Source: Lacticaseibacillus yichunensis (lineage in GTDB: Bacteria > Bacillota > Bacilli > Lactobacillales > Lactobacillaceae). Taken from it: a stretch of DNA of 64,000 nucleotides. Shown one piece after another: positions 35,166-43,265 of this stretch. The number at the start of each line of letters is the position of its first letter. Position 1 is the stretch's first letter. A model generated the notes under the pieces. That model had not been told where the DNA came from, did no database searches, and worked only from the letters and a program-made list of their open reading frames with translations. A program made the position numbers and the translations under genes. The stretch is from NCBI RefSeq assembly GCF_003946405.1, contig NZ_RHOG01000007.1:1-64000 (forward strand). Direction: 5' to 3'.

Positions 35166-35554
35166 GTTAACTCGATTGCAGGTGTGGGCCTTGCTAACCC
35201 GCTGATCTCCTGTCCAATTCCTTCGGTGGTCCTGCCGGCCGAGTCCGGTTGCCGAACGATCGTAGCTTTCCCTTGAGTCTCATGGGGCCTGTCTCACCGG
35301 CGCTGGCGCGTGTTCGGCGATTCGGGTATAAGCGTTAACAACGGATGCCATTTTCATCTGGTGTTCAAAATGGGTCGGATGGATCACCGTGTGCCATCAC
35401 AGCGGGTAGCACACGGTACATAGGGCGCGGCACCGACTCCCGCGCAGACAGCGGCACGTTCGTAACTGAAAATTTCAAAAATGGGGCCTCTCGAGGCCTC
35501 TTTAGTGTGTCTTGAGGCGCCAACTGACGAAATTTTGCCGGTTGGCGTTTTTTT
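35166..35554 (+). ncRNA. Probable noncoding RNA of about 390 nt, family not recognised
   Basis: Bounded by a near-consensus promoter and an intrinsic terminator, with no plausible coding sequence between. Internal pairing is abundant: GTTAAC at 35166 with GTTAAC at 35335 could close a 5' domain; GCCGAAC/GTTCGGC, CCATTTT/AAAATGG (35348-35373) and a perfect ACCGTGTGC/GCACACGGT hairpin (about 35387-35418) follow, then GCGCGG/CCGCGC and GGCCT-CTCG-AGGCC. It lacks tmRNA, SRP, T-box and RNase P signatures. 6S-like function is possible but the length is about twice that of 6S RNA. The downstream gene lplA is on the other strand, so it is not a leader. Confidence 0.65.
35518..35554 (+). terminator. 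Terminator of the ncRNA
   Basis: CGCCAAC pairs with GTTGGCG across a 16-base loop, followed by seven T's. Confidence 0.85.
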
Positions 35555-35658
35555 GCGATGAAAAATTTTTTGCCAAAAGCTTCGTAGCGACCAAAATATT
35601 GAGGCAAATGAATTGGATCTGGTGTCTAATTGCTGCCAACTGGAAGATCCAGACAAGC

Positions 35659-35693
35659 AAAAAGGGCCAGGACAAATTGGCTTATCCTGGCCC
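35659..35693 (-). terminator. Terminator of lplA
   Basis: On the minus strand GGGCCAGGA, a 12-base loop, TCCTGGCCC, then five T's. Confidence 0.88.
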
Positions 35694-35710
35694 CGGTTCG
35701 CGTGACTCGG

Positions 35711-36727
35711 TTATGTCCTGGTCAACAAGGCGATCAGATCTTCCTTTGGCACACCGGTAAAGAAGGCGTTTGTATCGACATCCTTGAGCGCTTCAGTGAG
35801 GTGCGCTGTGTCGTAAACGGTGCCGATCAAGGCCTGGGCCAGCTCATCCGCATTTTTCGCGCCAAAGAAATCGCCGAAGAAATGGAGATCAGTGATCTTG
35901 CCTTCGTTGGTGGTCAGGCGCGCGTCGATGGTGCCCATGTCAAAGTGCTGGCGCTTCTGCTGGGTGTAGGCAGGGGACTGGCCATAGACCCAATCCCAAT
36001 TGCTGTAGACCTCGTTGTAGATCTGATCGACCGCGGCCTGGTCTTCCGGCGTGATCTGAACTTCGCGGTCCTTGATCGCGTCCAGCGAGTCCACGTCAAA
36101 CAGGCGCTTCAGGAGGATGTCGCGGAATTCCGGCACGGTGAGATCCTGGTACTGTGGATCCAGGTATGGACGCAGGTTGGTCACGCGGCTGCGCACGCTT
36201 TGAATGCCCTTGCTGGCGATCTTGTCGGCTGGCACGTTAAGCACCTTGGGCACAACGCTCATGTCGACATCAAGCATCAGGGTGCCATGGGAAAAAGTCT
36301 TCCCGTTTCGCGTATACATCGCGTTGCCGGAAAACTTTTTGCCATCGACCAAAATATCGTTGCGGCCGGAGACTTCTGCCGTGGTGGCGCCCATGCTGTG
36401 GAGCGCATCGACGATCGGCTGCGTGAAGCTCTTGAAATCGCCGAAATCACTGGCGTTTGCATCGACCACAAAGGAAAAGCAGAGGTTGCCAAGGTCATGA
36501 TAGACCGCGCCACCGCCGGAAAGCCGGCGGGTCACAACAATATCATGCGCGTCGATGTAGTCTTGATTGAGTTCCTCTGCGGTATTTTGGTTGCGGCCGA
36601 CAATGACACTAGGGCCTTCATAGTAAAAAAGAAGCAGCGGGGCATCAAACGAGCGATTGTTCATCAGGTACTGCTCAGTAGCCAAGTTCATCCGAATATC
36701 ATGGGATTTCATCACGACATAGTACAT
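35711..36727 (-). CDS. lplA: Lipoate--protein ligase
   Basis: 338 aa, the long LplA form with N-terminal catalytic and C-terminal accessory domains. Catalytic signatures: EGPSVIVGRNQNTAEELN near residue 37, VTRRLSGGGAVYHDLGNLCFSF near residue 64, and GRNDILVDGKKFSGNAMY near residue 120 with the lipoate-binding lysine. It activates free lipoate with ATP and attaches it to E2 or GcvH lysines. ATG at 36727 follows CTAGGAGGC. It is monocistronic and divergent from pepO across repeat cluster B. No lipoate-dependent complex is encoded in the window. Confidence 0.94.
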   Translation of the reverse strand: MYYVVMKSHDIRMNLATEQYLMNNRSFDAPLLLFYYEGPSVIVGRNQNTAEELNQDYIDAHDIVVTRRLSGGGAVYHDLGNLCFSFVVDANASDFGDFKSFTQPIVDALHSMGATTAEVSGRNDILVDGKKFSGNAMYTRNGKTFSHGTLMLDVDMSVVPKVLNVPADKIASKGIQSVRSRVTNLRPYLDPQYQDLTVPEFRDILLKRLFDVDSLDAIKDREVQITPEDQAAVDQIYNEVYSNWDWVYGQSPAYTQQKRQHFDMGTIDARLTTNEGKITDLHFFGDFFGAKNADELAQALIGTVYDTAHLTEALKDVDTNAFFTGVPKEDLIALLTRT

Positions 36728-36802
36728 GGTTTTTGCCTCCTAGGTGAGATGGGAACAATTTTATTGTAAGCGTTTCATACGGGTTTGGCTAGTCTGGAGG
36801 AG

Positions 36803-37231
36803 CCGCAATTCCGCCCACCATGGCGTGGCCCGCCGCACCCTTTTTGAGTTGGGCTCTGGGCCGCATGGTGGAAGTATCTAGGCGACTCATGCACTCGATG
36901 GCAAAGTGCGCCATCAAGCACATAAGCCGACCTAGCTATTCCACCATAAACGCGGCCCGTCGCACCCTTTTATAGTTAGGCTCCGCCGAGCAGGGGTGGG
37001 ACATGTAGTCGGCCTTGTCACTCGGTGGCAAGGTGCGCCACCAAGCGCCCAGGCCGAACTACCTGCCTACCCCTAAACGCTCGGCTTCGCACCCTTTTAT
37101 AGTTGGGCTCCGCCGAGCAGGTCTGAGGCGTCTAGCAGTCTTGGGCGCTTGAGGCGAAGCGCGCCTCAAGCGCCCAAGCCAAGCTAGTCGCTCAGACCTA
37201 AACGCTCGGCTCCGCACCCTCGCACCCTTTT
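36803..37231. repeat. Structured tandem repeat, family 1, cluster B (3 full units plus a partial)
   Basis: Three units repeat with a 127-base period (AGTT at 36847, 36974 and 37101) after a right half-unit. Core hairpins are at 36897-36915, 37024-37042 and 37151-37167. Outer stems are ATGGTGGAA/TTCCACCAT, AGGGGT/ACCCCT and AGGTCTGAG/CTCAGACCT; middle stems are CTAGG/CCTAG, GTAGT/ACTAC and CTAGC/GCTAG. Unit 3 has a perfect 15-bp inner stem (37141-37155 with 37163-37177). Linkers keep CGCACCCTTTTATAGTT and CTCGGC/GCCGAG. It occupies the whole divergent lplA-pepO interval. Confidence 0.88.
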
Positions 37232-37317
37232 ATAACGACACTATGAATAAGAACGCGTTTGGATTAGAATAATAGGGTAGTTAAATTCCGGTGAGAACCG
37301 GCAGGAGGAGTGATCAT

Positions 37318-39222
37318 ATGGCGGACACAACACCGCGCGTACAAGATGACCTTTATGAAGCCGTGAACGGCGAATGGGCGAAGACAGCCGAGATACCGGC
37401 AGACAAGCCGTCGACAGGGGGGTTCCAGGACCTGGCAGACGAAGTGGAAAAGAAATTGCTGGCGGATTTTGACACCGTCGCCGCTGATAGCAGCAAGGCC
37501 CCAGATGCCTTTTTTGCCCAGGCCGTAACTCTGTATCAGATCGCCAAGGACTATGACAAGCGCGATGCGGAAGGGATTCAGCCCGCATTGGACCGCTTGG
37601 CTGAATTGCAGGCCGTGACCGATTTTGCCAGCTTCAACGACAAAGCGGCACAGCTTGAAGCGGATCTATTCCCGCTGCCATTCAACACTGGCGTTGACCC
37701 GGATATGAAGAACACCAAGATCAACCGCGTTGAATTGGTCGGCCCGGGCACCATTTTGCCTGACACGACTTACTATGCGGCAGATAACGAGCAGGGCAAA
37801 AAGCTGCTGGCCGTTTGGCGCGACATGGCGGAAAAAGTCATCGCGCTGACCGATCTCGATGAGGCCGAGCAAAAGGCGACCATCGAAGACGCCTTGGCGT
37901 TTGATGCGGCAATCGCGACGCACGTCAAGAGTTCTGAAGAATGGGCCGACTATCCAAAGGGCTACAACCCGCAGTCCCTGGAAGAAGTCGATGCGCAGTT
38001 TGGTGACTTCGACTTTGCGGGCTATGCCAAGGCCGCGTTCCCGGTGGTGCCAGACACGATCATCGTGGGCGATCCGCGTTTCTTGAAGGAATTCACCCAG
38101 TTGTTTGATGCCGCGCATTTCACGCAGTACAAGCACTGGGCTTACATCAATGAGCTGTTGTCGCTGACCGGCTACCTCAGTGAGGACCTGCGTCAACTCG
38201 GCGGGACATTTGGCCGCACGCTTTCCGGCTTGCCAGAAGCCCCAAGCCAGGTCAAGGCTGCGTATCGCTTGGCCAACCGCTTCTATTCCGAACCGATCGG
38301 CATCTATTACGGCCGGACCTATTTTGGCGAAGCCGCAAAAGCCGATGTCACCAAGCTGGTCAAAGAGATGATTGCGACGTACAAGCGCCGTCTGAGCAAT
38401 TCCAGCTGGCTGTCGCAATCGACCAAGGAAAAGGCCGTGGTGAAGCTCGACACGATGGTCCTCAAGATGGGCTATCCAGACAAGGCCAATGAAGTCTACG
38501 ACCGCCTGCATGTTGATGCGGACGCAAACTTGCTGACCAACGTGATCGCGTTGAGCCAAGCGCGCCACGCCTTCAATGTCGAACAACTCACGAAGCCAGT
38601 TGATCGCAACACCTGGAACATGCCCGGTCATTTGGTGAACGCGTCCTATGACCCGTCCCGCAATGACATCACGTTCCCGGCGGCGATCTTGCAGGCGCCG
38701 TTCTATTCACTCGAGCAATCCGCAAGCCAGAACCTCGGCGGCATCGGCGCGGTCATCGCGCATGAGATCTCACATGGCTTTGACAACAACGGCGCGCAGT
38801 TTGACGAGTTCGGCAACATGGTCAACTGGTGGCAGCCGGCCGATTATGACCACTTCAAGGAACTGACCCAGCAAATGATCGATGAGTTTGAGGGTCAAGA
38901 AACGGAAGCGGGCAAGGTCAACGGCAAGCTCGTTGTGTCCGAAAATATTGCGGATGCTGGTGGCCTCGCTGCGGCGCTTGAAACGGCGCAAAATCTGCCA
39001 GACACCGATCTGCATGCCTTCTTCCTCAACTGGGGGGAGATCTGGCGGCAAAAGGCGCGCATTCCGTACCAGCAGCTCTTGCTGTCGGTCGACGTGCACG
39101 CCCCGGCCAAATTGCGGGCCAACATTCAGCCGCGTAACTTGGATGAATGGTACACCACGTTTGACGTCAAGCCAGGCGACGGCATGTACATCGCCCCGGA
39201 AAAACGCGTCCACATCTGGTAA
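37318..39222 (+). CDS. pepO: M13 family metallopeptidase (oligoendopeptidase PepO)
   Basis: 634 aa, as for lactic acid bacterial PepO (neprilysin family). The zinc site HEISHGFDNNGAQFDEFG is near residue 482 and the third ligand is in ENIADAGGL near residue 543; NAYYDP-like NASYDPSRNDITFPAAILQ is near residue 440. There is no signal peptide (start MADTTPRVQDDLYEAVNGEW), so it is a cytoplasmic peptidase cutting medium-length peptides. ATG 37318 follows a perfect AGGAGG by nine bases; the earlier in-frame start at 37291 lacks one. A terminator follows the stop. Confidence 0.93.
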   Translation: MADTTPRVQDDLYEAVNGEWAKTAEIPADKPSTGGFQDLADEVEKKLLADFDTVAADSSKAPDAFFAQAVTLYQIAKDYDKRDAEGIQPALDRLAELQAVTDFASFNDKAAQLEADLFPLPFNTGVDPDMKNTKINRVELVGPGTILPDTTYYAADNEQGKKLLAVWRDMAEKVIALTDLDEAEQKATIEDALAFDAAIATHVKSSEEWADYPKGYNPQSLEEVDAQFGDFDFAGYAKAAFPVVPDTIIVGDPRFLKEFTQLFDAAHFTQYKHWAYINELLSLTGYLSEDLRQLGGTFGRTLSGLPEAPSQVKAAYRLANRFYSEPIGIYYGRTYFGEAAKADVTKLVKEMIATYKRRLSNSSWLSQSTKEKAVVKLDTMVLKMGYPDKANEVYDRLHVDADANLLTNVIALSQARHAFNVEQLTKPVDRNTWNMPGHLVNASYDPSRNDITFPAAILQAPFYSLEQSASQNLGGIGAVIAHEISHGFDNNGAQFDEFGNMVNWWQPADYDHFKELTQQMIDEFEGQETEAGKVNGKLVVSENIADAGGLAAALETAQNLPDTDLHAFFLNWGEIWRQKARIPYQQLLLSVDVHAPAKLRANIQPRNLDEWYTTFDVKPGDGMYIAPEKRVHIW

Positions 39223-39243
39223 TTGAATCTGGTCATTGCGTGA

Positions 39244-39283
39244 AGAAGCCTGACTCGGGCAACCTGAGTCAGGCTTCTTTTGC
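39244..39283 (+). terminator. Terminator of pepO
   Basis: AGAAGCCTGACTC, loop GGGCAACCT, GAGTCAGGCTTCT, then TTT. Confidence 0.9.
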
Positions 39284-39284
39284 G

Positions 39285-39342
39285 CAAAAAAGGGGACCGC
39301 CGTAGCAAGCCACATCTCTGTGTGTGTTGCGCGTCGGTCCCA
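39285..39342 (-). terminator. Terminator of nrdF (minus strand)
   Basis: On the minus strand GGGACCG and CGGTCCC enclose a long, partly paired loop and are followed by CTTTTTTG. Confidence 0.65.
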
Positions 39343-39364
39343 CTATTTTTAGATCCGGAGATCC

Positions 39365-40321
39365 TTAATCAAACTTGTAATCGTCGTCGCTCATCGCTTC
39401 GACCTCGCCCAAGCGATAGCCGTTGCCGACCTGCGAGAAGAAATCGTGGTTGGCAGTCGACGTCGAGATCCCGTTCATCACGATTGGATTCACATCCGCC
39501 GCGGTGTCTGGGAAAAGTGGGTCCTGGCCGAGGTTCATCAGCGCCTTATTCGCATTGTAGCGCAGGAACGTCAACACTTCCTCCGTCCAATCCGTCTTGG
39601 CGTACAGGTCATTGGTGTAGCCTTCCTCGTTGCTATAAAGATCGTAGACCAGATCGTACATCCAGTCCTTGAGCTTGTCCTGCTCGTCTTGCGGCAGTTC
39701 GTTGAACCCGAGTTGGAACTTATAGCCGATATACGTTCCATGAACGCTTTCATCGCGAATGATCAATTTGATGATCTCAGCGACGTTGGTCAATTTGTTG
39801 TTGCCGAGGTAATAAAGTGGGGTGAAGAACCCAGAGTAAAACAGGAACGTCTCAAGAAAGACGGACGCGATCTTTTTTTCCAGCGGGCTGCCGGTCTGAT
39901 AAATATCGTTGATGCGGTTGGCCTTGTATTGCAGATGCTCGTTGGAGTTGGTCCAGTCAAAGATCTCATCGATCTCGCTGGGCGTGTTCAGCGTGGAAAA
40001 AATGGTGGAGTATGACTTCGCGTGGACGCTTTCCATGAACTGAATGTTGTTGAGCACCGCGCGTTCCTGTTGGGTGCGGATGTTGTCCATCAAGCTGCGC
40101 ATCCCGTCTTGGCTCTGCAGGGTGTCCAGCAGGGTGAGGCCGCCGAAGACATGGCCGACCACCCACTGTTCGTCCTTGGTCAGGCTGCGCCAGTCATCCA
40201 AGTCGTTGGAAACGGGAATTCGCGTATCCAGCCAAAATTGTTCCGTCAATTTTTCCCAGGTTGCCTTGTCGATCTGGTCTTCGATCGCGTTCCAGTTGAT
40301 CGCGATATAATTCTCTGCCAT
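39365..40321 (-). CDS. nrdF: Ribonucleotide reductase class Ib, beta subunit NrdF
   Basis: 318 aa di-metal/tyrosyl-radical subunit. The start AENYIAINWNAIEDQIDKATWEKLTEQFWLDTRIPVSNDLDDW is typical of NrdF. Metal-ligand helices are seen at NIQFMESVHAKSYSTIF near residue 95, VFLETFLFYSGFF near residue 156, and IIRDESVHGTYIGYKFQ near residue 187. The ATG at 40321 with AAGGAGT upstream replaces a longer reading from 40360. It is the last gene of nrdHEF, separated from nrdE by a 180-base gap holding a family-3 repeat. nrdI, the usual flavodoxin partner, is not in this operon. Confidence 0.95.
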   Translation of the reverse strand: MAENYIAINWNAIEDQIDKATWEKLTEQFWLDTRIPVSNDLDDWRSLTKDEQWVVGHVFGGLTLLDTLQSQDGMRSLMDNIRTQQERAVLNNIQFMESVHAKSYSTIFSTLNTPSEIDEIFDWTNSNEHLQYKANRINDIYQTGSPLEKKIASVFLETFLFYSGFFTPLYYLGNNKLTNVAEIIKLIIRDESVHGTYIGYKFQLGFNELPQDEQDKLKDWMYDLVYDLYSNEEGYTNDLYAKTDWTEEVLTFLRYNANKALMNLGQDPLFPDTAADVNPIVMNGISTSTANHDFFSQVGNGYRLGEVEAMSDDDYKFD

Positions 40322-40423
40322 GTTCGGACTCCTTTTTCTATGTATGGCGCCGCCTTGCAAATGAGAGGTGGCGCCGCGGCTAGTCGCAGTTTCAATCTAG
40401 CTCACCAATGTGACTGCAGTGTC

Positions 40424-40534
40424 GTGGGCCAAATGTCAGGGTCCGAGCCGCTCAGGTCGTATCACCTGGTCCAAAAGGCGGACCTGGCGCTTGGCACCCT
40501 TACCTGTCGGACCCAAAAACGACATTTGGCCCAC
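40424..40534 (-). repeat. Structured repeat, family 3, copy 1 (between nrdE and nrdF)
   Basis: Perfect 14-bp outer arms GTGGGCCAAATGTC (40424-40437) and GACATTTGGCCCAC (40521-40534) enclose a second stem GGGTCCGA/TCGGACCC (40439-40446 with 40507-40514) and inner hairpins such as CAGGT/ACCTG. On the minus strand it reads GAAGTGGGCCAAATG and contains AAGCGCCAGGTCCG, both shared with the copy at 49681-49747. It lies inside the nrd transcript and could affect the nrdE:nrdF ratio. Confidence 0.8.
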
Positions 40535-40542
40535 TTCTGCTT

Positions 40543-42732
40543 TTAGATCGAGCAGGATTCGCAAGCGTTTGAGCCGATCTCCTCTTGGTCATCCGTGTAC
40601 GTGCGGATGTAGTAGATCGACTTGATGCCCTTGTGATGCGCATAGTTGCGCAAAATGTTGAGATCGCGCGTGGTCATCTTGGTGGTCCGCCCGTCTTTCC
40701 ACGGGTACAGGCCAGCCGGAATGGTCGAACGCATGAAGAAGGTGAGGGACATGCTTTGGTCAACATGCTGCTGCGCGGCCGCATAGACGTCGATCTCTTT
40801 GCGCATGTCGATGTCATAGGCGCTTTGGTAATATTTCATATTATCATTGGCGAGACCCGGCGCCGGATAGTAGATCGTGCCGATCTTCTTTTCCTGGCGA
40901 TCTTCGATGCGGTTGACGATCGGCTGAAGCGACGCAGAGGTGTCGTTGATGTAGCTGATCGAGCCGTTCGGGGCAACGGCCAGCCGGTTTTGATGATACA
41001 GGCCAGTCGCCATCACATCATCGCGAAGCGCCGCCCAGTCTGCCTGCGTCGGAATGTGGATGTCTTTGAACAGCCCTTGGACCTTGGCTGTTTTTGGTGC
41101 CCACGCCTCATCGATATATTTATCAAAATAGGAGCCGTCCGCATATTTGCTGGCTTCAAAATTATGAAAGACTTGGCCGCGTTCCTGGGCGATCTTGTTG
41201 GAGGCCTTCAAGGTGTAGTAATTCAATAGAAGGAAATAAATATTCGTGAAGTCCAGCGCTTCTTCATCCCCATAATACATGTGGTTCAGCGCAAAATAGG
41301 TATGCAACCCCATGGCCCCAAGTCCGATGGAATGGGCGAGCTCATTGCCATGCTGGACGGACGGCACGACATCGATGTTGGAGTGATCGGTGACATAGGT
41401 GAGGGCGCGGACCATCGCCTCGACGCTTTGGCCGAAGTCTGGGCTGGTCATCAGGTTCGGAATGTTGGTGGACCCCAGGTTGCAGGAAACGTCGCTGCCT
41501 AAGACATCGTATTCCTGCTTGTTGTTGATGGCAGACGGCACCTGGACCTGCATGATCTCCGAGCACAGATTGCTCATGATGATCTTGCCGGCGATCGGGC
41601 TGGCATTGTTGGCCGTGTCGATGTTCACGACGTAAGGATAGCCGGATTCCTGCTGGAGCTTTGAGATCTCGTTTTCCAGGTCGCGCGCGCGAATCTTGGT
41701 CTTCTTGATCGCGGGATTGGCGACCATGTTGTCGTATTCCTTCGTGATGTCGACATACGAGAACGGCTCGCCGTATTCCCGCTCAACGCTTTGCGGGGAA
41801 AATAGATACATGTCGGCGTCTGCCTTGATCAACTCATAGAACTTGTCTGGGACGATCACCCCGAGGCTCAAGGTCTTCACCCGGTATTTTTCGTCGGCGT
41901 TTTCCTTTTTCGCCCCTAGGAAGCTGATGATGTCTGGGTGGAACACGTTCAGGTAAACGACGCCGGCACCTTGGCGTTGGCCGAGCTGGTTGGAATAGGA
42001 AAAACTGTCTTCCAGCAGCTTCATCACAGGCAACACGCCACTGGCGGCGCCGTCGATGCCCTTGATTGGGGCGCCGGCTTCACGCAGGTTGGACAAGGTG
42101 AGGCCAACGCCGCCGCCGATCCGGGACAATTCAAGGGCTGAGTTGATTGCCCGGCCGATCGAGTTCATGTCGTCGGTGATCTGAAGCAGAAAACAGGAGA
42201 CCAGCTCCCCGCGGCGTGCGCGGCCCGCATTCAAGAAGGATGGGGTGGCAGCCTGGTAGCGCTGGTGAATCATTTCATCGCCAAGTGCAAGGGCCAGGTC
42301 CTCGTTGCCATCCGCAAAATACAGCGCGTTGGCAAAAACGCGGTCGGTAAAGTCTTCCAGGTAATACGCATTGTCATCTGTTTTCAGCGCGTACTGGGCG
42401 TAAAACTTGTAGGCGGCCATGAAGGACTTGAAATGAAAATCCTGGGCATGCAAATGATCGTTGAGCTTATTCATGAACGTCAGCGAATACTTGTCCAACA
42501 TCGCCTTTTCATAGTAATCATGAGTGGTCAGATAATCCAGCCGGTCCTTGAGCGACGGGAACTGGACCGTGTTTGGCTGGACATTTTCCTTGAGAAAGGC
42601 GGCCAGCGCCTCTTTGTCCTTGTTCAACGGAATCTGGCCATTGACCGGGATGTTGATCTCGTTGTTCAGCGCGTAATAGGTGACATCCTCAGGCTTGAGG
42701 GTCTTGAGAGATGGTTTTGCAGATACTGTCAT
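40543..42732 (-). CDS. nrdE: Ribonucleotide reductase class Ib, alpha subunit NrdE
   Basis: 729 aa, the class Ib length without the N-terminal ATP cone of class Ia. Conserved segments: TPSFLNAGRARRGELVSCFLL near residue 165 with a redox cysteine, RIGGGVGLTLSNLREAGAPI near residue 203, DVSCNLGSTNIPNLM near residue 415 (catalytic site region), and LYHQNRLAVAPNGSISYIN near residue 575. The C-terminus ends in NACESCSI, the swinging cysteine pair re-reduced by NrdH. ATG follows CAAGGAGGCG. Second gene of nrdHEF. Confidence 0.96.
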   Translation of the reverse strand: MTVSAKPSLKTLKPEDVTYYALNNEINIPVNGQIPLNKDKEALAAFLKENVQPNTVQFPSLKDRLDYLTTHDYYEKAMLDKYSLTFMNKLNDHLHAQDFHFKSFMAAYKFYAQYALKTDDNAYYLEDFTDRVFANALYFADGNEDLALALGDEMIHQRYQAATPSFLNAGRARRGELVSCFLLQITDDMNSIGRAINSALELSRIGGGVGLTLSNLREAGAPIKGIDGAASGVLPVMKLLEDSFSYSNQLGQRQGAGVVYLNVFHPDIISFLGAKKENADEKYRVKTLSLGVIVPDKFYELIKADADMYLFSPQSVEREYGEPFSYVDITKEYDNMVANPAIKKTKIRARDLENEISKLQQESGYPYVVNIDTANNASPIAGKIIMSNLCSEIMQVQVPSAINNKQEYDVLGSDVSCNLGSTNIPNLMTSPDFGQSVEAMVRALTYVTDHSNIDVVPSVQHGNELAHSIGLGAMGLHTYFALNHMYYGDEEALDFTNIYFLLLNYYTLKASNKIAQERGQVFHNFEASKYADGSYFDKYIDEAWAPKTAKVQGLFKDIHIPTQADWAALRDDVMATGLYHQNRLAVAPNGSISYINDTSASLQPIVNRIEDRQEKKIGTIYYPAPGLANDNMKYYQSAYDIDMRKEIDVYAAAQQHVDQSMSLTFFMRSTIPAGLYPWKDGRTTKMTTRDLNILRNYAHHKGIKSIYYIRTYTDDQEEIGSNACESCSI

Positions 42733-42774
42733 GCGTGCGCCTCCTTGAATTTGGGTCGAAAAAAGCCGGCTGTA

Positions 42775-43005
42775 TTAGCCAGCCAGCTGCTTCAGTGCCT
42801 CAGGACGGAACCCGTAAAACGAAGCGAGACCGTCCGCTTCAAGAACAGGCACAGCCTGGAATCCCTTGTCCTTCAGATAGGAGATGTATTGCGGCTCGTC
42901 GTTGATATTGTGTTCAGTGAAGGGGATGTTGTGCGTCCGCAGGTAGTTTTTGGTCATGCGGCACTGCGGGCAACCGTTTTTCGTAAATAAGGTGATATTC
43001 TTCAT
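42775..43005 (-). CDS. nrdH: Glutaredoxin-like NrdH redoxin
   Basis: 76 aa thioredoxin fold. Active site TKNGCPQCRMTKNYL at residue 8 (the usual CxQC motif, here CPQC), the cis-proline VPVLE near residue 52, and the NrdH-type end FYGFRPEALKQLAG, which replaces the glutathione site. It takes electrons from thioredoxin reductase and reduces NrdE. ATG follows AAAGGACTG. First gene of nrdHEF, with promoter and putative NrdR boxes upstream. Confidence 0.95.
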   Translation of the reverse strand: MKNITLFTKNGCPQCRMTKNYLRTHNIPFTEHNINDEPQYISYLKDKGFQAVPVLEADGLASFYGFRPEALKQLAG

Positions 43006-43037
43006 GGCGATCAGTCCTTTGTTTTTCGTATGGCCTA

Positions 43038-43066
43038 AGCATACACACGATTTTGTGGGGTGTCAA
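43038..43066 (-). promoter_or_regulatory. Promoter of nrdHEF
   Basis: On the minus strand TTGACA, 17 bases, TATGCT; transcription would begin about 25 bases before the nrdH start. Confidence 0.75.
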
Positions 43067-43073
43067 TCAAAAA

Positions 43074-43121
43074 GCACTACATCATGTAGTTACTTTGCGT
43101 AACCCCCACAACATAGTGCTT
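43074..43121. promoter_or_regulatory. Pair of candidate NrdR boxes upstream of nrdHEF
   Basis: Two copies resembling the NrdR core CWATATATWG lie 32 bases apart: CTACATCATG at 43077-43086 and CAACATAGTG at 43109-43118 (about 7 and 8 of 10 positions). Roughly three-turn spacing is characteristic of NrdR operators. Their outer flanks AAAAGCACTA and TAGTGCTTTT are also a perfect inverted repeat. They sit immediately upstream of the -35. Confidence 0.55.
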
Positions 43122-43198
43122 TTCCCGATTGCTGTACAATTAGTATACCAGAGCTTGTCCATCATTTTGTCCAACATCGGCAAAAAGATCTTCAGAGT

Positions 43199-43228
43199 TT
43201 GGCACTGGCCGGCGCAAACGCCTATACT
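43199..43228 (+). promoter_or_regulatory. Promoter of the 108-aa hypothetical gene
   Basis: TTGGCA, 18 bases, TATACT, ending 37 bases before the start. Confidence 0.55.
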
Positions 43229-43265
43229 AATGGCGTAGCCGAAGCTGTAAAGGAGCTGAGAAAAA

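Noticed and set aside
35400-35420. CGGGTAGCACACGG resembles the T-box sequence GGGTGGCACCGCG
   Set aside because: The match lies in the loop and 3' arm of a perfect 9-bp hairpin, other T-box landmarks are missing, and no gene follows on that strand.
35425-35450. GGCACCGACTC similar to the end of a Cas9 tracrRNA
   Set aside because: There are no cas genes, no CRISPR repeats and no anti-repeat in the window; the match is short.
35166-35554. tmRNA or SRP RNA at this locus
   Set aside because: No tRNA-like ends or resume codon frame for tmRNA, and no conserved SRP Alu or GGAAG-loop sequences on either strand.
36755-36775. cre site upstream of lplA (TTGTAAGCGTTTCAT)
   Set aside because: The right half is one base short of the consensus spacing, giving only a partial match.
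31203-37231. Repeat clusters as CRISPR arrays
   Set aside because: Units are about 125 bp, contiguous, internally palindromic and without short identical repeats separated by unique spacers.
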